DNA of 64,000 nucleotides from Curtobacterium sp. MCSS17_015 (GCF_003234265.2 NZ_CP126256.1:1054001-1118000), one strand, 5' to 3'; counted from the stretch's first letter, positions 34,507 through 43,509 are shown. Notes: generated by a model from the sequence alone, not told the origin. A program made the numbers and translations.

Positions 34507-34650
34507 CCGAGGACACGCCCGTTCGCCGTCAGCGCCGCCGCTGGTCCACCGCAGAATGCTAAGGTCGGCTCGTCTGGGGACCGTTCCCCGAGACGACACA
34601 CAACACCGCACGCAGACCGGCACGAAGCTGGTCATCGGTGGTGGCATCCG

Positions 34651-34701
34651 GGCCGGACATGCGTCCCGAGTGCTTCTACTGCTGGCCAGACATGCGTTCC
34701 G
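34651..34701 (+). repeat. Direct repeat in the pnp leader
   Basis: GGCCGGACATGCGTCCCG (34651-34668) and GGCCAGACATGCGTTCCG (34684-34701) differ at two of 18 bases. They sit in the 280-base gap upstream of pnp. PNPase mRNAs are often autoregulated through leader structure; whether these repeats form it is unknown. Confidence 0.6.
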
Positions 34702-34774
34702 CGTCGTGGAGCGCACGTGCACGCGTGTGCCCGAGGCCGGGTCTGCTGCATCACACACGCAAGGAGGCATCCTC

Positions 34775-37063
34775 TTGGAGGGTCCCGAGATCAAGTTCGC
34801 CGAAGCGATCATCGACAACGGTCGCTTCGGCACCAGGACGGTCCGGTTCGAGACCGGTCGTCTCGCGCAGCAGGCACAGGGTGCCGTCGCCGCGTACCTG
34901 GACGAAGAAACCATGCTGCTGTCGGCCACCAGCGCCGGCAAGCACCCGCGCGAGGGCTTCGACTTCTTCCCCCTGACGGTCGACGTCGAGGAGCGCTCGT
35001 ACGCCGCGGGCAAGATCCCCGGCTCGTTCTTCCGCCGCGAGGGCCGCCCCAGCACCGAGGCGATCCTCGTCTGCCGACTCATCGACCGGCCGCTGCGCCC
35101 GTCGTTCGTCGACGGCCTCCGCAACGAGGTCCAGATCGTCATCACCGTCCTGAGCATCGCGCCGGACGAGTTCTACGACGCGCTCGCGATCAACGCGGCC
35201 TCCGCGTCGACGCAGATCTCCGGTCTGCCGTTCTCCGGCCCGATCGCCGGTGTGCGCCTCGCCCTGATCCCGGGTGCGAACGGCACCGACCAGTGGGTCG
35301 CGTTCCCGAAGGCCTCGCAGCTCGCCGACGCCGTCTTCGACCTCACCGTCGCCGGCCGTGTCGTCACCGACGAGGCGGGCAACGAGGACGTCGCGATCAT
35401 GATGGTCGAGGCCGAGGCCACCGAGCACAGCTGGGACCTCATCGAGGGCGGTGCGACGAAGCCGGACGAGGCCGTCGTGGCGCAGGGCCTCGAAGCGGCC
35501 AAGCCGTTCCTCAAGGTGCTCGTCGAGGCGCAGGCGAAGATGGCCGCGCAGTCGGCCAAGGAGATCCAGGACTACCCGGTCTTCCCGCCGTACGCCGACG
35601 AGGTCTACGCCGCCGTCGAGTCCATCGCGCTCGAGGACCTCACGGGCGTCTACCAGATCGCCGGCAAGCTCGAGCGCCAGGACGCCGACGACGCCCTCAA
35701 GGCCCGCGTCAAGGCGGCCATCGCCGAGCAGGTCGCCGCGGGCACGCTGCCCGAGACCGCCAACGGCCAGGTCAGCGCCGCGTACAAGTCGGTCACGAAG
35801 AAGGTCGTCCGCGACCGCATCCTGACCGAGCAGGTCCGCATGGACGGCCGCGGCCTCGCCGACATCCGTCCGCTCGACGCCGAGGTCGCCGTGATCCCGC
35901 GCGTCCACGGTTCCGCGATCTTCCAGCGCGGCGAGACCCAGATCCTGGGCGTCACCACGCTGAACATGCTCAAGATGGAGCAGCAGATCGACTCGCTGTC
36001 GCCCGTCACGAAGAAGCGCTACCTGCACCACTACAACTTCCCGCCCTACTCGACCGGTGAGACCGGCCGCGTCGGGTCGCCGAAGCGTCGTGAGATCGGG
36101 CACGGCTTCCTGGCCGAGCGCGCCCTCGTGCCGGTGCTGCCGTCGCGCGAGGAGTTCCCGTACGCCATCCGTCAGGTGTCCGAGGCCCTCGGCTCCAACG
36201 GTTCGACGTCGATGGGCTCCGTCTGCGCCTCGACCCTGTCGCTCCTCAACGCCGGTGTGCCCCTCAAGGCGCCGGTCGCGGGCATCGCGATGGGCCTCGT
36301 CTCCGACACCGTCGACGGTCAGACCCGCTACGCGGCGCTGACCGACATCCTCGGTGCCGAGGACGCCCTCGGCGACATGGACTTCAAGGTCGCCGGCACC
36401 GCGGACTTCGTCACCGCGATCCAGCTCGACACCAAGCTCGACGGCATCCCGTCGTCGGTCCTCGACGCCGCCCTCAAGCAGGCCAAGGAGGCCCGCTCGG
36501 CCATCCTCGGCGTGCTGACCGAGGCGATCGACGCCCCCGACGAGATGGCCGACACCGCCCCGCGCGTGATCTCGGTCACCATCCCGGTCGACAAGATCGG
36601 CGAGCTGATCGGCCCGAAGGGCAAGACGATCAACGGGATCCAGGACACCACCGGTGCCGACATCTCGATCGAGGACGACGGCACGGTCTACATCGGTGCC
36701 GTCGACGGTCCGTCGGCCGAGGCCGCCCGTGCCCAGGTCAACGCGATCGCGAACCCGACGAACCCGGAGATCGGGGACCAGTTCCTCGGCACCGTCGTGA
36801 AGATCGCCACCTTCGGCGCCTTCGTGTCGCTGCTGCCGGGCCGTGACGGTCTGCTGCACGTCTCCGAGGTGCGCAAGCTCGCCGGAGGCAAGCGCGTCGA
36901 GAACGTCGAGGACGTCCTGGGCGTCGGCCAGAAGATCCTGGTCGAGGTCACCAAGGTCGACGACCGCGGCAAGCTGTCGCTCGCCCCGGTCGTGGCCGAC
37001 GAGGTGGACACCGAGGGTCGCGACGACCACGGCACCCACGCGGAGATGCCCGCCGAAGGCTGA
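34775..37063 (+). CDS. pnp: Polyribonucleotide nucleotidyltransferase (PNPase)
   Basis: 762 residues. Two RNase PH domains (about 10-150 and 330-470, the second carrying the catalytic face), a linking helical domain, a KH domain with GxxG in IGPKGKT (about residue 611) and an S1 domain (about 667-735) ending in [12 protein letters not shown]. The trimer degrades RNA from the 3' end with phosphate. The start is TTG at 34775, chosen because AAGGAGG lies seven bases before it at 34761-34767; this is a strong site with a weak start codon. Confidence 0.97.
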   Translation: MEGPEIKFAEAIIDNGRFGTRTVRFETGRLAQQAQGAVAAYLDEETMLLSATSAGKHPREGFDFFPLTVDVEERSYAAGKIPGSFFRREGRPSTEAILVCRLIDRPLRPSFVDGLRNEVQIVITVLSIAPDEFYDALAINAASASTQISGLPFSGPIAGVRLALIPGANGTDQWVAFPKASQLADAVFDLTVAGRVVTDEAGNEDVAIMMVEAEATEHSWDLIEGGATKPDEAVVAQGLEAAKPFLKVLVEAQAKMAAQSAKEIQDYPVFPPYADEVYAAVESIALEDLTGVYQIAGKLERQDADDALKARVKAAIAEQVAAGTLPETANGQVSAAYKSVTKKVVRDRILTEQVRMDGRGLADIRPLDAEVAVIPRVHGSAIFQRGETQILGVTTLNMLKMEQQIDSLSPVTKKRYLHHYNFPPYSTGETGRVGSPKRREIGHGFLAERALVPVLPSREEFPYAIRQVSEALGSNGSTSMGSVCASTLSLLNAGVPLKAPVAGIAMGLVSDTVDGQTRYAALTDILGAEDALGDMDFKVAGTADFVTAIQLDTKLDGIPSSVLDAALKQAKEARSAILGVLTEAIDAPDEMADTAPRVISVTIPVDKIGELIGPKGKTINGIQDTTGADISIEDDGTVYIGAVDGPSAEAARAQVNAIANPTNPEIGDQFLGTVVKIATFGAFVSLLPGRDGLLHVSEVRKLAGGKRVENVEDVLGVGQKILVEVTKVDDRGKLSLAPVVADEVDTEGRDDHGTHAEMPAEG

Positions 37064-37083
37064 TCACCGATCGCCGGAACACC

Positions 37084-37119
37084 ACGACGGCCGCTGTCCT
37101 GATGGACGGCGGCCGTCGT
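37084..37119 (+). terminator. Hairpin terminator after pnp
   Basis: ACGACGGCCGC (37084-37094) pairs with GCGGCCGTCGT (37109-37119); GTCC and GGAC extend the stem inward around TGAT. Confidence 0.85.
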
Positions 37120-37169
37120 CGTGTCGCGGGGCGGGCCTCCCGACGGTCCGTCGCCGGGCGGCGGCGGGG

Positions 37170-37697
37170 TCAGGAGGCGGGCGTCTCCTGGATGCCGACG
37201 AGCTGCGCGCGACCCAGCAGGTGTTCGCGGAGCATGAAGCCGACGACGGCCGGCGTCGCGTCGGCGGGGACCTCGAGCGTCGGGACGGCGAGCGCGCTCA
37301 GCGTGAAGAAGTAGCGGTGCGGGCCGTGGCCGGCAGGCGGGGCCGCACCGAGGAAGGTGTCCGTCCCGTACTCGTTGCGGCGACGGGTCGCGCCCTCGGG
37401 CAGCAGCGTGTCGTCGGTGCCGGCGCCCTGCGGCAGGGACGTGACCGACGCGGGGATGTCCGAGACCGTCCAGTGCCAGAAGCCCGAGCCGGTGGGGGCG
37501 TCGGGGTCGTACACCGTGAGCACGAAGCTCTGCGTGCCCTCGGGTGCCCCGGACCACGTCAGCGCGGGGGAGCGGTCCTCGCCGCCGGCGTCGGTGCCGC
37601 GCGCCCATCCGGGCAGCTGTCCACCGTCGGTGAAGTCGGGGCTGGAGAGGGCGAAGGACGCCACGTCGGGCAGGTTCCAGTTGGGGTCGTTGGTCAT
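37170..37697 (-). CDS. YbhB/YbcL-type (PEBP) protein
   Basis: 175 residues, the size of bacterial phosphatidylethanolamine-binding-like proteins. The ligand site shows SPALTWSGAPEGTQSF, VYDPDAPTGSGFWHW and a later GPHRYFF. The family resembles Raf kinase inhibitor, but the bacterial role is unknown. No signal peptide. ATG 37697 was chosen; TTGGCT stands six bases upstream as a possible leaderless -10. Convergent with pnp. Confidence 0.88.
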   Translation of the reverse strand: MTNDPNWNLPDVASFALSSPDFTDGGQLPGWARGTDAGGEDRSPALTWSGAPEGTQSFVLTVYDPDAPTGSGFWHWTVSDIPASVTSLPQGAGTDDTLLPEGATRRRNEYGTDTFLGAAPPAGHGPHRYFFTLSALAVPTLEVPADATPAVVGFMLREHLLGRAQLVGIQETPAS

Positions 37698-37752
37698 GCT
37701 CCGAGCCAACACCCGCACGCCCCACGGACACCGGGAACGGTCGACCGGCCCC

Positions 37753-38424
37753 TCAGGCGGACAGGACCCGGTCCGCGACCCGGGTGAGCGCCGCGGTCGC
37801 CGCGATCGCGTCACCGGCGTAGGCGCCGGACATCGCACCGTCGCGGGCGAGCATGAGCTCGTCGGCACCGTCCCCGGCGAGCGGGTGTCCGGCGGCCTGC
37901 AGCAGGTCGCCGAGTCGTTCGGTGTACCAGTCGCGGTGCATCGCGACGACCTCGCGCACCGGGTCACGCGGGTCGTGGTACTCGGCGGCGGCGTTGAGGA
38001 ACGCGCAACCGCGGAAGCCAGAGCGGTTCACGTCGGCAGCGAGGGCGTCGACCCAGGCGCGGACGGCCGACTCGGGGGTGTCCGCGTCGGCGACGACGGA
38101 CTCCATCCAGGCCTGCACGCGCGTGTGCTGCTCACGCACGTAGGCGAGGATCAGGTTGTCCTTCGAGCCGTAGTGCTTGTAGAACGTCGCCTTCGTGACG
38201 CTCGCCTCGGAGATGAGACGGTCGACGCCGACGCCGTGGATGCCCTCTTCGTAGAACAGACGGGTCGCCGTCTCGAGGATGCGGACCTTCGCGCCGCCGG
38301 AGCGGGGAGCCGGGGGGACGCTCGACCCGTCCGGCGACGCGAGGTTCTGGTTGCTCGAGACCGGTCCTTGCAGACGCTGGCCCAGGAGACGCTGGACGGT
38401 CGGTTGGGGGGAATCGACCGTCAC
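37753..38424 (-). CDS. TetR-family transcriptional regulator
   Basis: 223 residues from a GTG with AAGGAGA eight bases upstream. The first 45 residues are a disordered extension (SSNQNLASPDGSSVPPAPRSG). The helix-turn-helix is at about 47-95, ending VTKATFYKHYGSKDNLILAYV, and a helical ligand-binding domain follows. A perfect 20-bp palindrome at 38564-38583 overlaps its own -35, so autorepression is likely. The ligand is unknown. Its C-terminal region resembles the TetR group with AefR-like ligand domains. Confidence 0.92.
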   Translation of the reverse strand: MTVDSPQPTVQRLLGQRLQGPVSSNQNLASPDGSSVPPAPRSGGAKVRILETATRLFYEEGIHGVGVDRLISEASVTKATFYKHYGSKDNLILAYVREQHTRVQAWMESVVADADTPESAVRAWVDALAADVNRSGFRGCAFLNAAAEYHDPRDPVREVVAMHRDWYTERLGDLLQAAGHPLAGDGADELMLARDGAMSGAYAGDAIAATAALTRVADRVLSA

Positions 38425-38543
38425 AGCGTGGCTCTCCTTGGGTCATCGGCTCCGCGGCGGAGTGGGGGGACTCGTTGCCGCGCAGGACTGATGTCCCGAG
38501 CCACCGGATCGAGATCTAGGGGGGCTCCCGATCCGGTGACATC

Positions 38544-38552
38544 ACTGTAGCA
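38544..38552 (-). promoter_or_regulatory. Extended -10 of the tetR promoter
   Basis: On the minus strand TGcTACAGT (TACAGT at 38549-38544). Transcription from about 38537 leaves a leader near 110 bases before the GTG at 38424. Confidence 0.6.
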
Positions 38553-38563
38553 CAAGGAGGACA

Positions 38564-38583
38564 GACAGACGAGTCCGTCTGTC
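38564..38583. promoter_or_regulatory. Predicted TetR operator, perfect 20-bp palindrome
   Basis: GACAGACG-AGTC-CGTCTGTC, 8-base arms around 4 bases. It covers the -35 region of the tetR promoter. The run TTCTTTTTT follows at 38585-38593 on the plus strand, so in that direction it could also act as an intrinsic terminator. Confidence 0.7.
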
Positions 38584-38659
38584 CTTCTTTTTTGTACCCC
38601 TGATCGAGTGACCTCCCCACACGGGCGGGAAACTGGGCGGTGCACCCGACGGCCTTCAG

Positions 38660-38665
38660 TAGAGT
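38660..38665 (+). promoter_or_regulatory. -10 element of leaderless promoter (M16 peptidase)
   Basis: TAGAGT ends seven bases before the ATG at 38673. Confidence 0.6.
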
Positions 38666-38672
38666 CATCACG

Positions 38673-40007
38673 ATGAACCGCCCAGTGCCGCTGCCGCTCG
38701 AGGCTCCGGAAACGTCCTTCGTGACGTCCGGTGGAGCCCTCGTCCGGCGCACCGTTCTCGCCTCGGGCGTCCGTGTGCTCACCGAGTCCGTCCCGTCCGT
38801 CCACTCCACGAGCATCGGGTACTGGGTGGGAGTCGGCTCTCGAGACGAGCGCGCCGGGCAGTACGGTTCCACGCACTTCCTCGAGCACCTCCTCTTCAAG
38901 GGCACCGCGAACCGCAGCGCGCTCGACATCGCGGTGGCGTTCGACTCCGTCGGTGGCGAGCACAACGCCGCGACCGCGAAGGAGTACACCTGCTACTACG
39001 CCCGCGTCCGGGACACCGACGTCCCGATGGCGGTGGGCGTCATCGGCGACATGGTGACGAACTCGACACTCGACCCCGCGGCCTTCGACGTCGAGCGCGG
39101 CGTCATCCTCGAAGAACTCGCGATGGCTGCGGACGACCCGGCCGACGTCGCCGGAGAGGCGTTCTTCGCCGCGACCTTCGACGGACACGCCCTCGGCCGA
39201 CCGATCGGTGGAACCCCGGAGTCGATCCGCGAGGTCCAGCGCGACGAGGTGATGGCGCACTACGCCGAGCACTACGAGCCGAACGGCATCGTCGTGACCG
39301 CCGCCGGCGCCGTCGACCACGACCACTTCTGTGCGCTCGTGGAGTCCGTCTTCGCCGACGCCGCGGCAGCCGCGCCGCTCGGACGGCGCACCGCGCAGCC
39401 CGTGGCGGACCCGGTGCAGTCCTCGGTGCGGGTCGTGCACCGCCCCACCGAGCAGGTCAGCATGCTCCGCGGATCCCAGGGTCTCGACCTCCGCGACGAC
39501 CGCCGCCCGGTGCTCAGTGTCCTCAACGCCGTGCTCGGCGGCGGGATGAGTTCACGGCTCTTCCAGGAGGTCCGTGAGCGCCGCGGACTGGCCTACGCGG
39601 TCTCGTCCTTCGCGCCCGCCTACCTCGACAACGGTGCCTTCGGGGTCTACGCCGGCTGCGCTCCGGACAACGTCACCGGCGTCGTCGAGATCATCGACGG
39701 CGAGTTCCGCCGCATGGTCGACGACGGCATCACCGAGGACGAGCTCCGCCGTGCCAAGGGCCAGATCGAAGGCGCGCTGACCCTCTCGCTCGAGGACTCC
39801 GACGCGCGGATGACCCGCCTCGGCCGCGCCGAGCTCGGCACCGGTGAGTTCACCGACCTCGCAACCGCCCTGGAGCGCGTCGACCGCGTCACCGCCGCCG
39901 ACGTGCTCGACCTGTCCCGCGACCTCCTGACCCGGCCGACGGTGACCGCCGTCGTCGGCGACGTGCAGCGCGACCGTCTGGCGGCCGCACTCGGGATCGA
40001 CGGTTGA
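38673..40007 (+). CDS. M16-family zinc metallopeptidase (processing-peptidase-like)
   Basis: 444 residues, two homologous halves. The inverted zinc motif HFLEH is at H68, E71 and H72, followed by the third ligand Glu in RGVILEELAM (about 148). The C-terminal half has the substrate-binding GGGMSSRLFQEVRERRGLAYAV (shown here as GGGMSSRLF). It is the bacterial homologue of mitochondrial processing peptidase, common in the actinobacterial pnp-dapB region. Cytoplasmic; substrate not known. The stop overlaps a TTG of the next gene. Confidence 0.93.
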   Translation: MNRPVPLPLEAPETSFVTSGGALVRRTVLASGVRVLTESVPSVHSTSIGYWVGVGSRDERAGQYGSTHFLEHLLFKGTANRSALDIAVAFDSVGGEHNAATAKEYTCYYARVRDTDVPMAVGVIGDMVTNSTLDPAAFDVERGVILEELAMAADDPADVAGEAFFAATFDGHALGRPIGGTPESIREVQRDEVMAHYAEHYEPNGIVVTAAGAVDHDHFCALVESVFADAAAAAPLGRRTAQPVADPVQSSVRVVHRPTEQVSMLRGSQGLDLRDDRRPVLSVLNAVLGGGMSSRLFQEVRERRGLAYAVSSFAPAYLDNGAFGVYAGCAPDNVTGVVEIIDGEFRRMVDDGITEDELRRAKGQIEGALTLSLEDSDARMTRLGRAELGTGEFTDLATALERVDRVTAADVLDLSRDLLTRPTVTAVVGDVQRDRLAAALGIDG

Positions 40008-40015
40008 CCTCCACG

Positions 40016-40618
40016 ATGTCGCACTACCTCTACCTCGTCCGGCACGGTGAACACCAGGACGCCGAGCACGGTCTGCGGGACGGCAAGCTCTCGGAACGCG
40101 GCAAGCGGCAGGCGATGCTCATCGCGGACCGACTGGGTGGCGTGCCCTTCGACGGCGTCTGGCACTCCCCGCTCGACGCCCCGAGCGAGACCGCGTCCTT
40201 CCTGCAGCAGCGGCTGCCGGCCATCCAGCCGGAGCCGTCCACCCTCTTGTTCGACTGCATCCCGTCCGGACCGACGCCCGACATGCCGCACGCCTACAAG
40301 GGCTGGTACGGCGGTGTCACCGAGGAGGAGATCGCTGCCGGGCAGGCGCAGATGGGCGACGCGGTCGCCGAGTGGTTCACCCCCGCCATGGAGGACCGGC
40401 ACGACCTCCTCATCACGCACAACGCCGTGATCGGCTGGTTCGTGCGCGAGGTCTTCCAGGCCCCGGAGTGGCGCTGGATGGGCACGAACGTCGCGCACGG
40501 GTCGCTCACGATCGTCCGCATCCGTTCGGCGAAGCCCGCCGAGCTCGTCACACTCAACGACCTGGCGCACCTGCCGGTGGAGCTCCGCACCGGACTGCCC
40601 GTCCCGCAGCCGCTCTGA
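40016..40618 (+). CDS. Histidine phosphatase superfamily protein
   Basis: 200 residues. The catalytic RHG is in YLYLVRHGEHQD (about residues 5-16), and the second catalytic His is in LLITHNAVIGW (about 138). The family covers phosphoglycerate mutases and many phosphatases; the substrate here is open. ATG 40016 gives a clean N-terminus; a TTG at 40004 that overlaps the M16 stop would add four residues and would imply coupling. Probably one operon with the M16 gene. Confidence 0.87.
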   Translation: MSHYLYLVRHGEHQDAEHGLRDGKLSERGKRQAMLIADRLGGVPFDGVWHSPLDAPSETASFLQQRLPAIQPEPSTLLFDCIPSGPTPDMPHAYKGWYGGVTEEEIAAGQAQMGDAVAEWFTPAMEDRHDLLITHNAVIGWFVREVFQAPEWRWMGTNVAHGSLTIVRIRSAKPAELVTLNDLAHLPVELRTGLPVPQPL

Positions 40619-40632
40619 CGGGACGCCGGCCG

Positions 40633-40659
40633 CCCGTCCCGTGGACGATCCCGGACGGG
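40633..40659. repeat. CCCGTCC/GGACGGG hairpin between convergent genes
   Basis: CCCGTCC (40633-40639) and GGACGGG (40653-40659), followed by AGGC. GCCGGC at 40625 and 40665 extends the symmetry. Same family as 28880, 44867 and 60583. Confidence 0.6.
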
Positions 40660-40674
40660 AGGCTGCCGGCCGTG

Positions 40675-41166
40675 TCAGCGCACCGGCTTGCGGTACCAGG
40701 CGGTCGCGTTGGGGTTCTCGTTGAACGCCGCCACCCGCTCGTAGCCGCGACCGCGGTACATCGCCCCCGCTGCGACGAGCGAGTCGTTGGTGTCGAGGAC
40801 GACGCCGGTCGCCCCGAACTCCACCGCGGCGGCTTCGAGCACGTCCATGACGGCGGTCGCGACCCCGCGGCCCCGGCCCTCCGGCGCGACGAACACGTGC
40901 TTCACCTCGAAGCGCACGTCGCCGTCGGCGTCCGGGATGCGCCGGAGCCCACCACAGCCCACCGCGGTGTCACCGTCGAACGCGACCACGAACACACCGT
41001 TCGGCGGGACGAACTCGGCGGCCGGGGTGCGCTTGCGTGAGTAGCTGCCCTGCGCGCTCGGGAACGTCGCCTCGCGTTCGTCGAGGTACCGGTCGAGCAG
41101 GTCGTCGACCTCGGGGAGGTCGGCGGGGACGACGCGGACGCTGACCTGACTGCGATCCTCGGGCAT
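40675..41166 (-). CDS. GNAT-family N-acetyltransferase
   Basis: 163 residues. The acetyl-CoA loop is VKHVFVAPEGRGRGVATAVM (about residues 88-107), matching R/QxxGxG/A, with a typical C-terminal strand (YRGRGYERVAAFN). Substrate unknown. The ATG lies six bases from a TAGGAT that is half of a palindrome shared with dapB. Confidence 0.9.
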   Translation of the reverse strand: MPEDRSQVSVRVVPADLPEVDDLLDRYLDEREATFPSAQGSYSRKRTPAAEFVPPNGVFVVAFDGDTAVGCGGLRRIPDADGDVRFEVKHVFVAPEGRGRGVATAVMDVLEAAAVEFGATGVVLDTNDSLVAAGAMYRGRGYERVAAFNENPNATAWYRKPVR

Positions 41167-41172
41167 GCTCCG

Positions 41173-41182
41173 ATCCTAGGAT
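41173..41182. promoter_or_regulatory. Palindromic -10 driving two divergent leaderless genes
   Basis: ATCCTAGGAT is a perfect 10-bp palindrome that reads TAGGAT on both strands. On the plus strand TAGGAT ends six bases before the dapB ATG (41189); on the minus strand it ends six bases before the GNAT ATG (41166). The two start codons are only 22 bases apart. No good -35 is visible on either side. Confidence 0.65.
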
Positions 41183-41188
41183 GGGGGC

Positions 41189-41935
41189 ATGGTCACTCCC
41201 GTCGCCGTCGTCGGCGCCTCCGGTCGGCTCGGGGGTCTCGTGGCCTCCGTCGTCGAGGAACTCCACGACTTCGAACTCGTCGCACGGTTGTCCTCGCGGG
41301 ACAGCGCACACGACGCCCCCGGGTCGGTCTTCGCGGGCGCCCGGATCGTCGTCGACGTCACCGTCCCGGCTCTGAGTCCCGCGATCGTCGAGAACGCCCT
41401 GGCCACGGGCGCGAACGTGCTGGTGGGCACCTCCGGCTGGTCGGGGGAGCGGCTCGGCAGGCTGCGGACGTCACTCGCCGACCGGCCCGAGCAGGGCGCC
41501 TTCGTCGTGCCGAACTTCTCGATCGGGTCGGTGATCGGCACGCACCTGGCGACGATCGCCGCACCCTGGTTCCCCTCGGTCGAGATCGTCGAGAGCCACC
41601 ACGCGGGCAAGATCGACTCGCCGTCGGGCACCGCGGTCCGCACGGCCGAGCTCATCGCCGAGGCCCGGCGGGACGTCGGCCCGGTCGAGGCGCCACACGT
41701 CGACCAGCGCGCCCGCGGACAGCAGGTCGCGAGCGTGCCGGTCCACTCGCTCCGGCTGCCCGGGGTGAAGGCCGTGCAGGACGTCGTGCTGAGCGGCCCC
41801 GGCGAGACCCTGACCATCCGGCACGACACCGGGGACGACGCGGCGTACCTGCCCGGCATCCGTGCCGCACTGCAGGCCGTCGGTCCGATGCGCGGGTTGA
41901 CGGTCGGACTCGGCTCCGTGCTCGGCATCGGCTAG
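41189..41935 (+). CDS. dapB: 4-hydroxy-tetrahydrodipicolinate reductase
   Basis: 248 residues, typical of actinobacterial DapB. NAD(P)H site VAVVGASGRLGG (about 5-16); catalytic block ESHHAGKIDSPSGTA (about 134-148) with the general acid His and the substrate Lys. It makes tetrahydrodipicolinate for lysine and the diaminopimelate of peptidoglycan. dapA and dapF lie 3.7 and 16 kb downstream. Co-transcribed with the next small membrane gene. Confidence 0.96.
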   Translation: MVTPVAVVGASGRLGGLVASVVEELHDFELVARLSSRDSAHDAPGSVFAGARIVVDVTVPALSPAIVENALATGANVLVGTSGWSGERLGRLRTSLADRPEQGAFVVPNFSIGSVIGTHLATIAAPWFPSVEIVESHHAGKIDSPSGTAVRTAELIAEARRDVGPVEAPHVDQRARGQQVASVPVHSLRLPGVKAVQDVVLSGPGETLTIRHDTGDDAAYLPGIRAALQAVGPMRGLTVGLGSVLGIG

Positions 41936-41944
41936 GAGACGCTC

Positions 41945-42391
41945 GTGCGAGGCCTGCGGTCACCGCTCTGGGGCGTGCTGCTCATGACCGTCCTGCTCGT
42001 GGTCTACATCGTGCTCGTCGGGCAGCGGGCGGTGGCGTTCGTCGCGACGGGCATCCCGGTCGGGATCGGCATCGGCGTCGCGCTCATCGTCGTCGCCGTG
42101 GTCGGGGCGCTGCTCCTCGTGCTGGAGCTCCGCTTCGGGGTGCGCATCACCCGCCTCGGCGCCCGGCTCGAACGCGACGGCGGAGCGCCGGACGACGTGG
42201 TCCCCGTCCGCCCGTCCGGACGTCCGGACCGCAGCGCCGCCGACGACCTGTTCCCGCGCTACCGGGCAGCGGTCGAGGCCGACCCGTCCGACTGGCGCGC
42301 CTGGTACCGCCTCGGGGTCGTCTACGACGCGGCGGGGGACCGGAAGCGCGCCCGCGCGGCCATGCGCACCGCCCTGACGCACGCGCCCTGA
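41945..42391 (+). CDS. Small membrane protein with a TPR-like tail
   Basis: 148 residues from a GTG with GGAGA upstream, nine bases after the dapB stop. Two membrane segments (about 8-27 and 37-60), then a polar linker and a C-terminal helix pair reading DWRAWYRLGVVYDAAGDRKRA that looks like one tetratricopeptide unit. Function unknown. The last five codons and the stop lie inside the first two units of a 14-bp tandem repeat (42374-42472), so its C-terminus may vary between strains. Confidence 0.8.
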   Translation: MRGLRSPLWGVLLMTVLLVVYIVLVGQRAVAFVATGIPVGIGIGVALIVVAVVGALLLVLELRFGVRITRLGARLERDGGAPDDVVPVRPSGRPDRSAADDLFPRYRAAVEADPSDWRAWYRLGVVYDAAGDRKRARAAMRTALTHAP

Positions 42392-42472
42392 CGCACGCGC
42401 GCTGACGCAGCGCGCTGACGCGGGTCCGTCGACGCGGGTCCGTCGACGCAGGCGCGTCGGCGCAGGTCCGTC
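42374..42472. repeat. Minisatellite of about seven 14-bp units across a stop codon
   Basis: Two units of CTGACGCACGCGC(C/G) (42374-42387, 42388-42401), one 13-base variant, then GACGCGGGTCCGTC twice exactly (42417-42430, 42431-42444) and two degenerate copies (42445-42472). The TGA of the membrane gene is at 42389-42391, inside unit two. Confidence 0.85.
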
Positions 42473-42482
42473 GCCGCGACGC

Positions 42483-43385
42483 TCAGAACGCGGCGTCGAC
42501 GGCGTCCTCGGCCCGCGTGTACCGGAATGTGTAGCCGGACCCCAGCAGCTTGGTCGGGACCAATCGCTGGTTGGACAGGAGCATCTCGTCCGCCGCGTCC
42601 CGGAGCAGCGTGCGGAGGGCGAACGCCGGCACGCGGAACAGGTACGGGCGGTGCAGGGCCTCGGCGACGCGCTTGGTGATGCGGTCCGCCACCGCCGGTT
42701 CCGGACCGGCCAGGTTGACCGGGCCGGAGACGTCCTCGGCGGTGACCAGGTGCACGATCGCGCCGACCTCGTCCTCGAGGGCGATCCAGGGCCACCACTG
42801 ACCGCCCGTGCCGAGGCGGCCGCTCAGGCCGGCCTTCGTGAGCGGGACGAGCGGGGCGAGGGCCCCGCCGCCCTGCCCGACCACGATGCCGGTCCGCAGG
42901 AGCACGACGCGGACGCCCTCCGGTGCGCGGGTCGCAGCGGCCTCCCACGCGGTGCAGACGTCGGCGAGGAACCCGCTGCCACTCGTCGCGTCGTCCTCCA
43001 ACACGTCGGCCGGCCGGTCGCCGTACACGCCCGACGCCGAGCCGGACAGGAAGGCGCGGGGCGGTGTCGTCGCGGCGTGCATCGCCTCGACCAGGGTCGT
43101 GGTGGCGTCGATGCGGGACGACAGGATCTCGCGACGGTACGCGTCCGTCCAGGGCAACTTGCCGAGGTTGGCCCCCGAGAGGTTGACGACGACGTCGGCG
43201 CCGTCCAGGACGGTCGGGTCGAGCGGCCGCTCGCCCGGCGACCACCGGAACTCGGTCGGCGTCCGCGGTTCGCGGCGCACCAGCGTCGAGACGTGGTGTC
43301 CGGCGTCGCGGAGGGCGCGGACGAGCGGGGTGCCGATGAAGCCGGACGCGCCGGCCACCAGGATCGAGAGCGGCTGTGACGTCAT
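42483..43385 (-). CDS. TIGR01777-family NAD-dependent epimerase-like protein
   Basis: 300 residues. Rossmann start [18 protein letters not shown], then VVNLSGANL (about 60) and the family-specific [11 protein letters not shown] with the catalytic-type Tyr, and [15 protein letters not shown]. This SDR branch (YfcH-like) has unknown substrates and often occurs near cell-division or nucleotide genes. ATG 43385 was chosen; TACCGT is six bases upstream, predicting a leaderless message. Confidence 0.88.
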   Translation of the reverse strand: MTSQPLSILVAGASGFIGTPLVRALRDAGHHVSTLVRREPRTPTEFRWSPGERPLDPTVLDGADVVVNLSGANLGKLPWTDAYRREILSSRIDATTTLVEAMHAATTPPRAFLSGSASGVYGDRPADVLEDDATSGSGFLADVCTAWEAAATRAPEGVRVVLLRTGIVVGQGGGALAPLVPLTKAGLSGRLGTGGQWWPWIALEDEVGAIVHLVTAEDVSGPVNLAGPEPAVADRITKRVAEALHRPYLFRVPAFALRTLLRDAADEMLLSNQRLVPTKLLGSGYTFRYTRAEDAVDAAF

Positions 43386-43391
43386 GCCGCC

Positions 43392-43397
43392 ACGGTA
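43392..43397 (-). promoter_or_regulatory. -10 element of leaderless promoter (epimerase-like gene)
   Basis: TACCGT on the minus strand ends six bases before the ATG at 43385. Confidence 0.5.
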
Positions 43398-43496
43398 CTC
43401 AGCCAGCTGCCGGGGGCCCGGTGCGACCCCGTACCCCGGCTCGCGGGCGCGGACCACGTCCGGAACGGACGCCCCCGTGATGTCCCTGCGGTCGCT

Positions 43497-43502
43497 TAGG
43501 CT
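43497..43502 (+). promoter_or_regulatory. -10 element of leaderless promoter (thyA)
   Basis: TAGGCT ends seven bases before the GTG at 43510. Confidence 0.6.
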
Positions 43503-43509
43503 CGTCGTC

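Noticed and set aside
42374..42472. CRISPR-like repeat array
   Set aside because: Units are contiguous 14-mers with no spacers and no cas genes nearby. It is a minisatellite.
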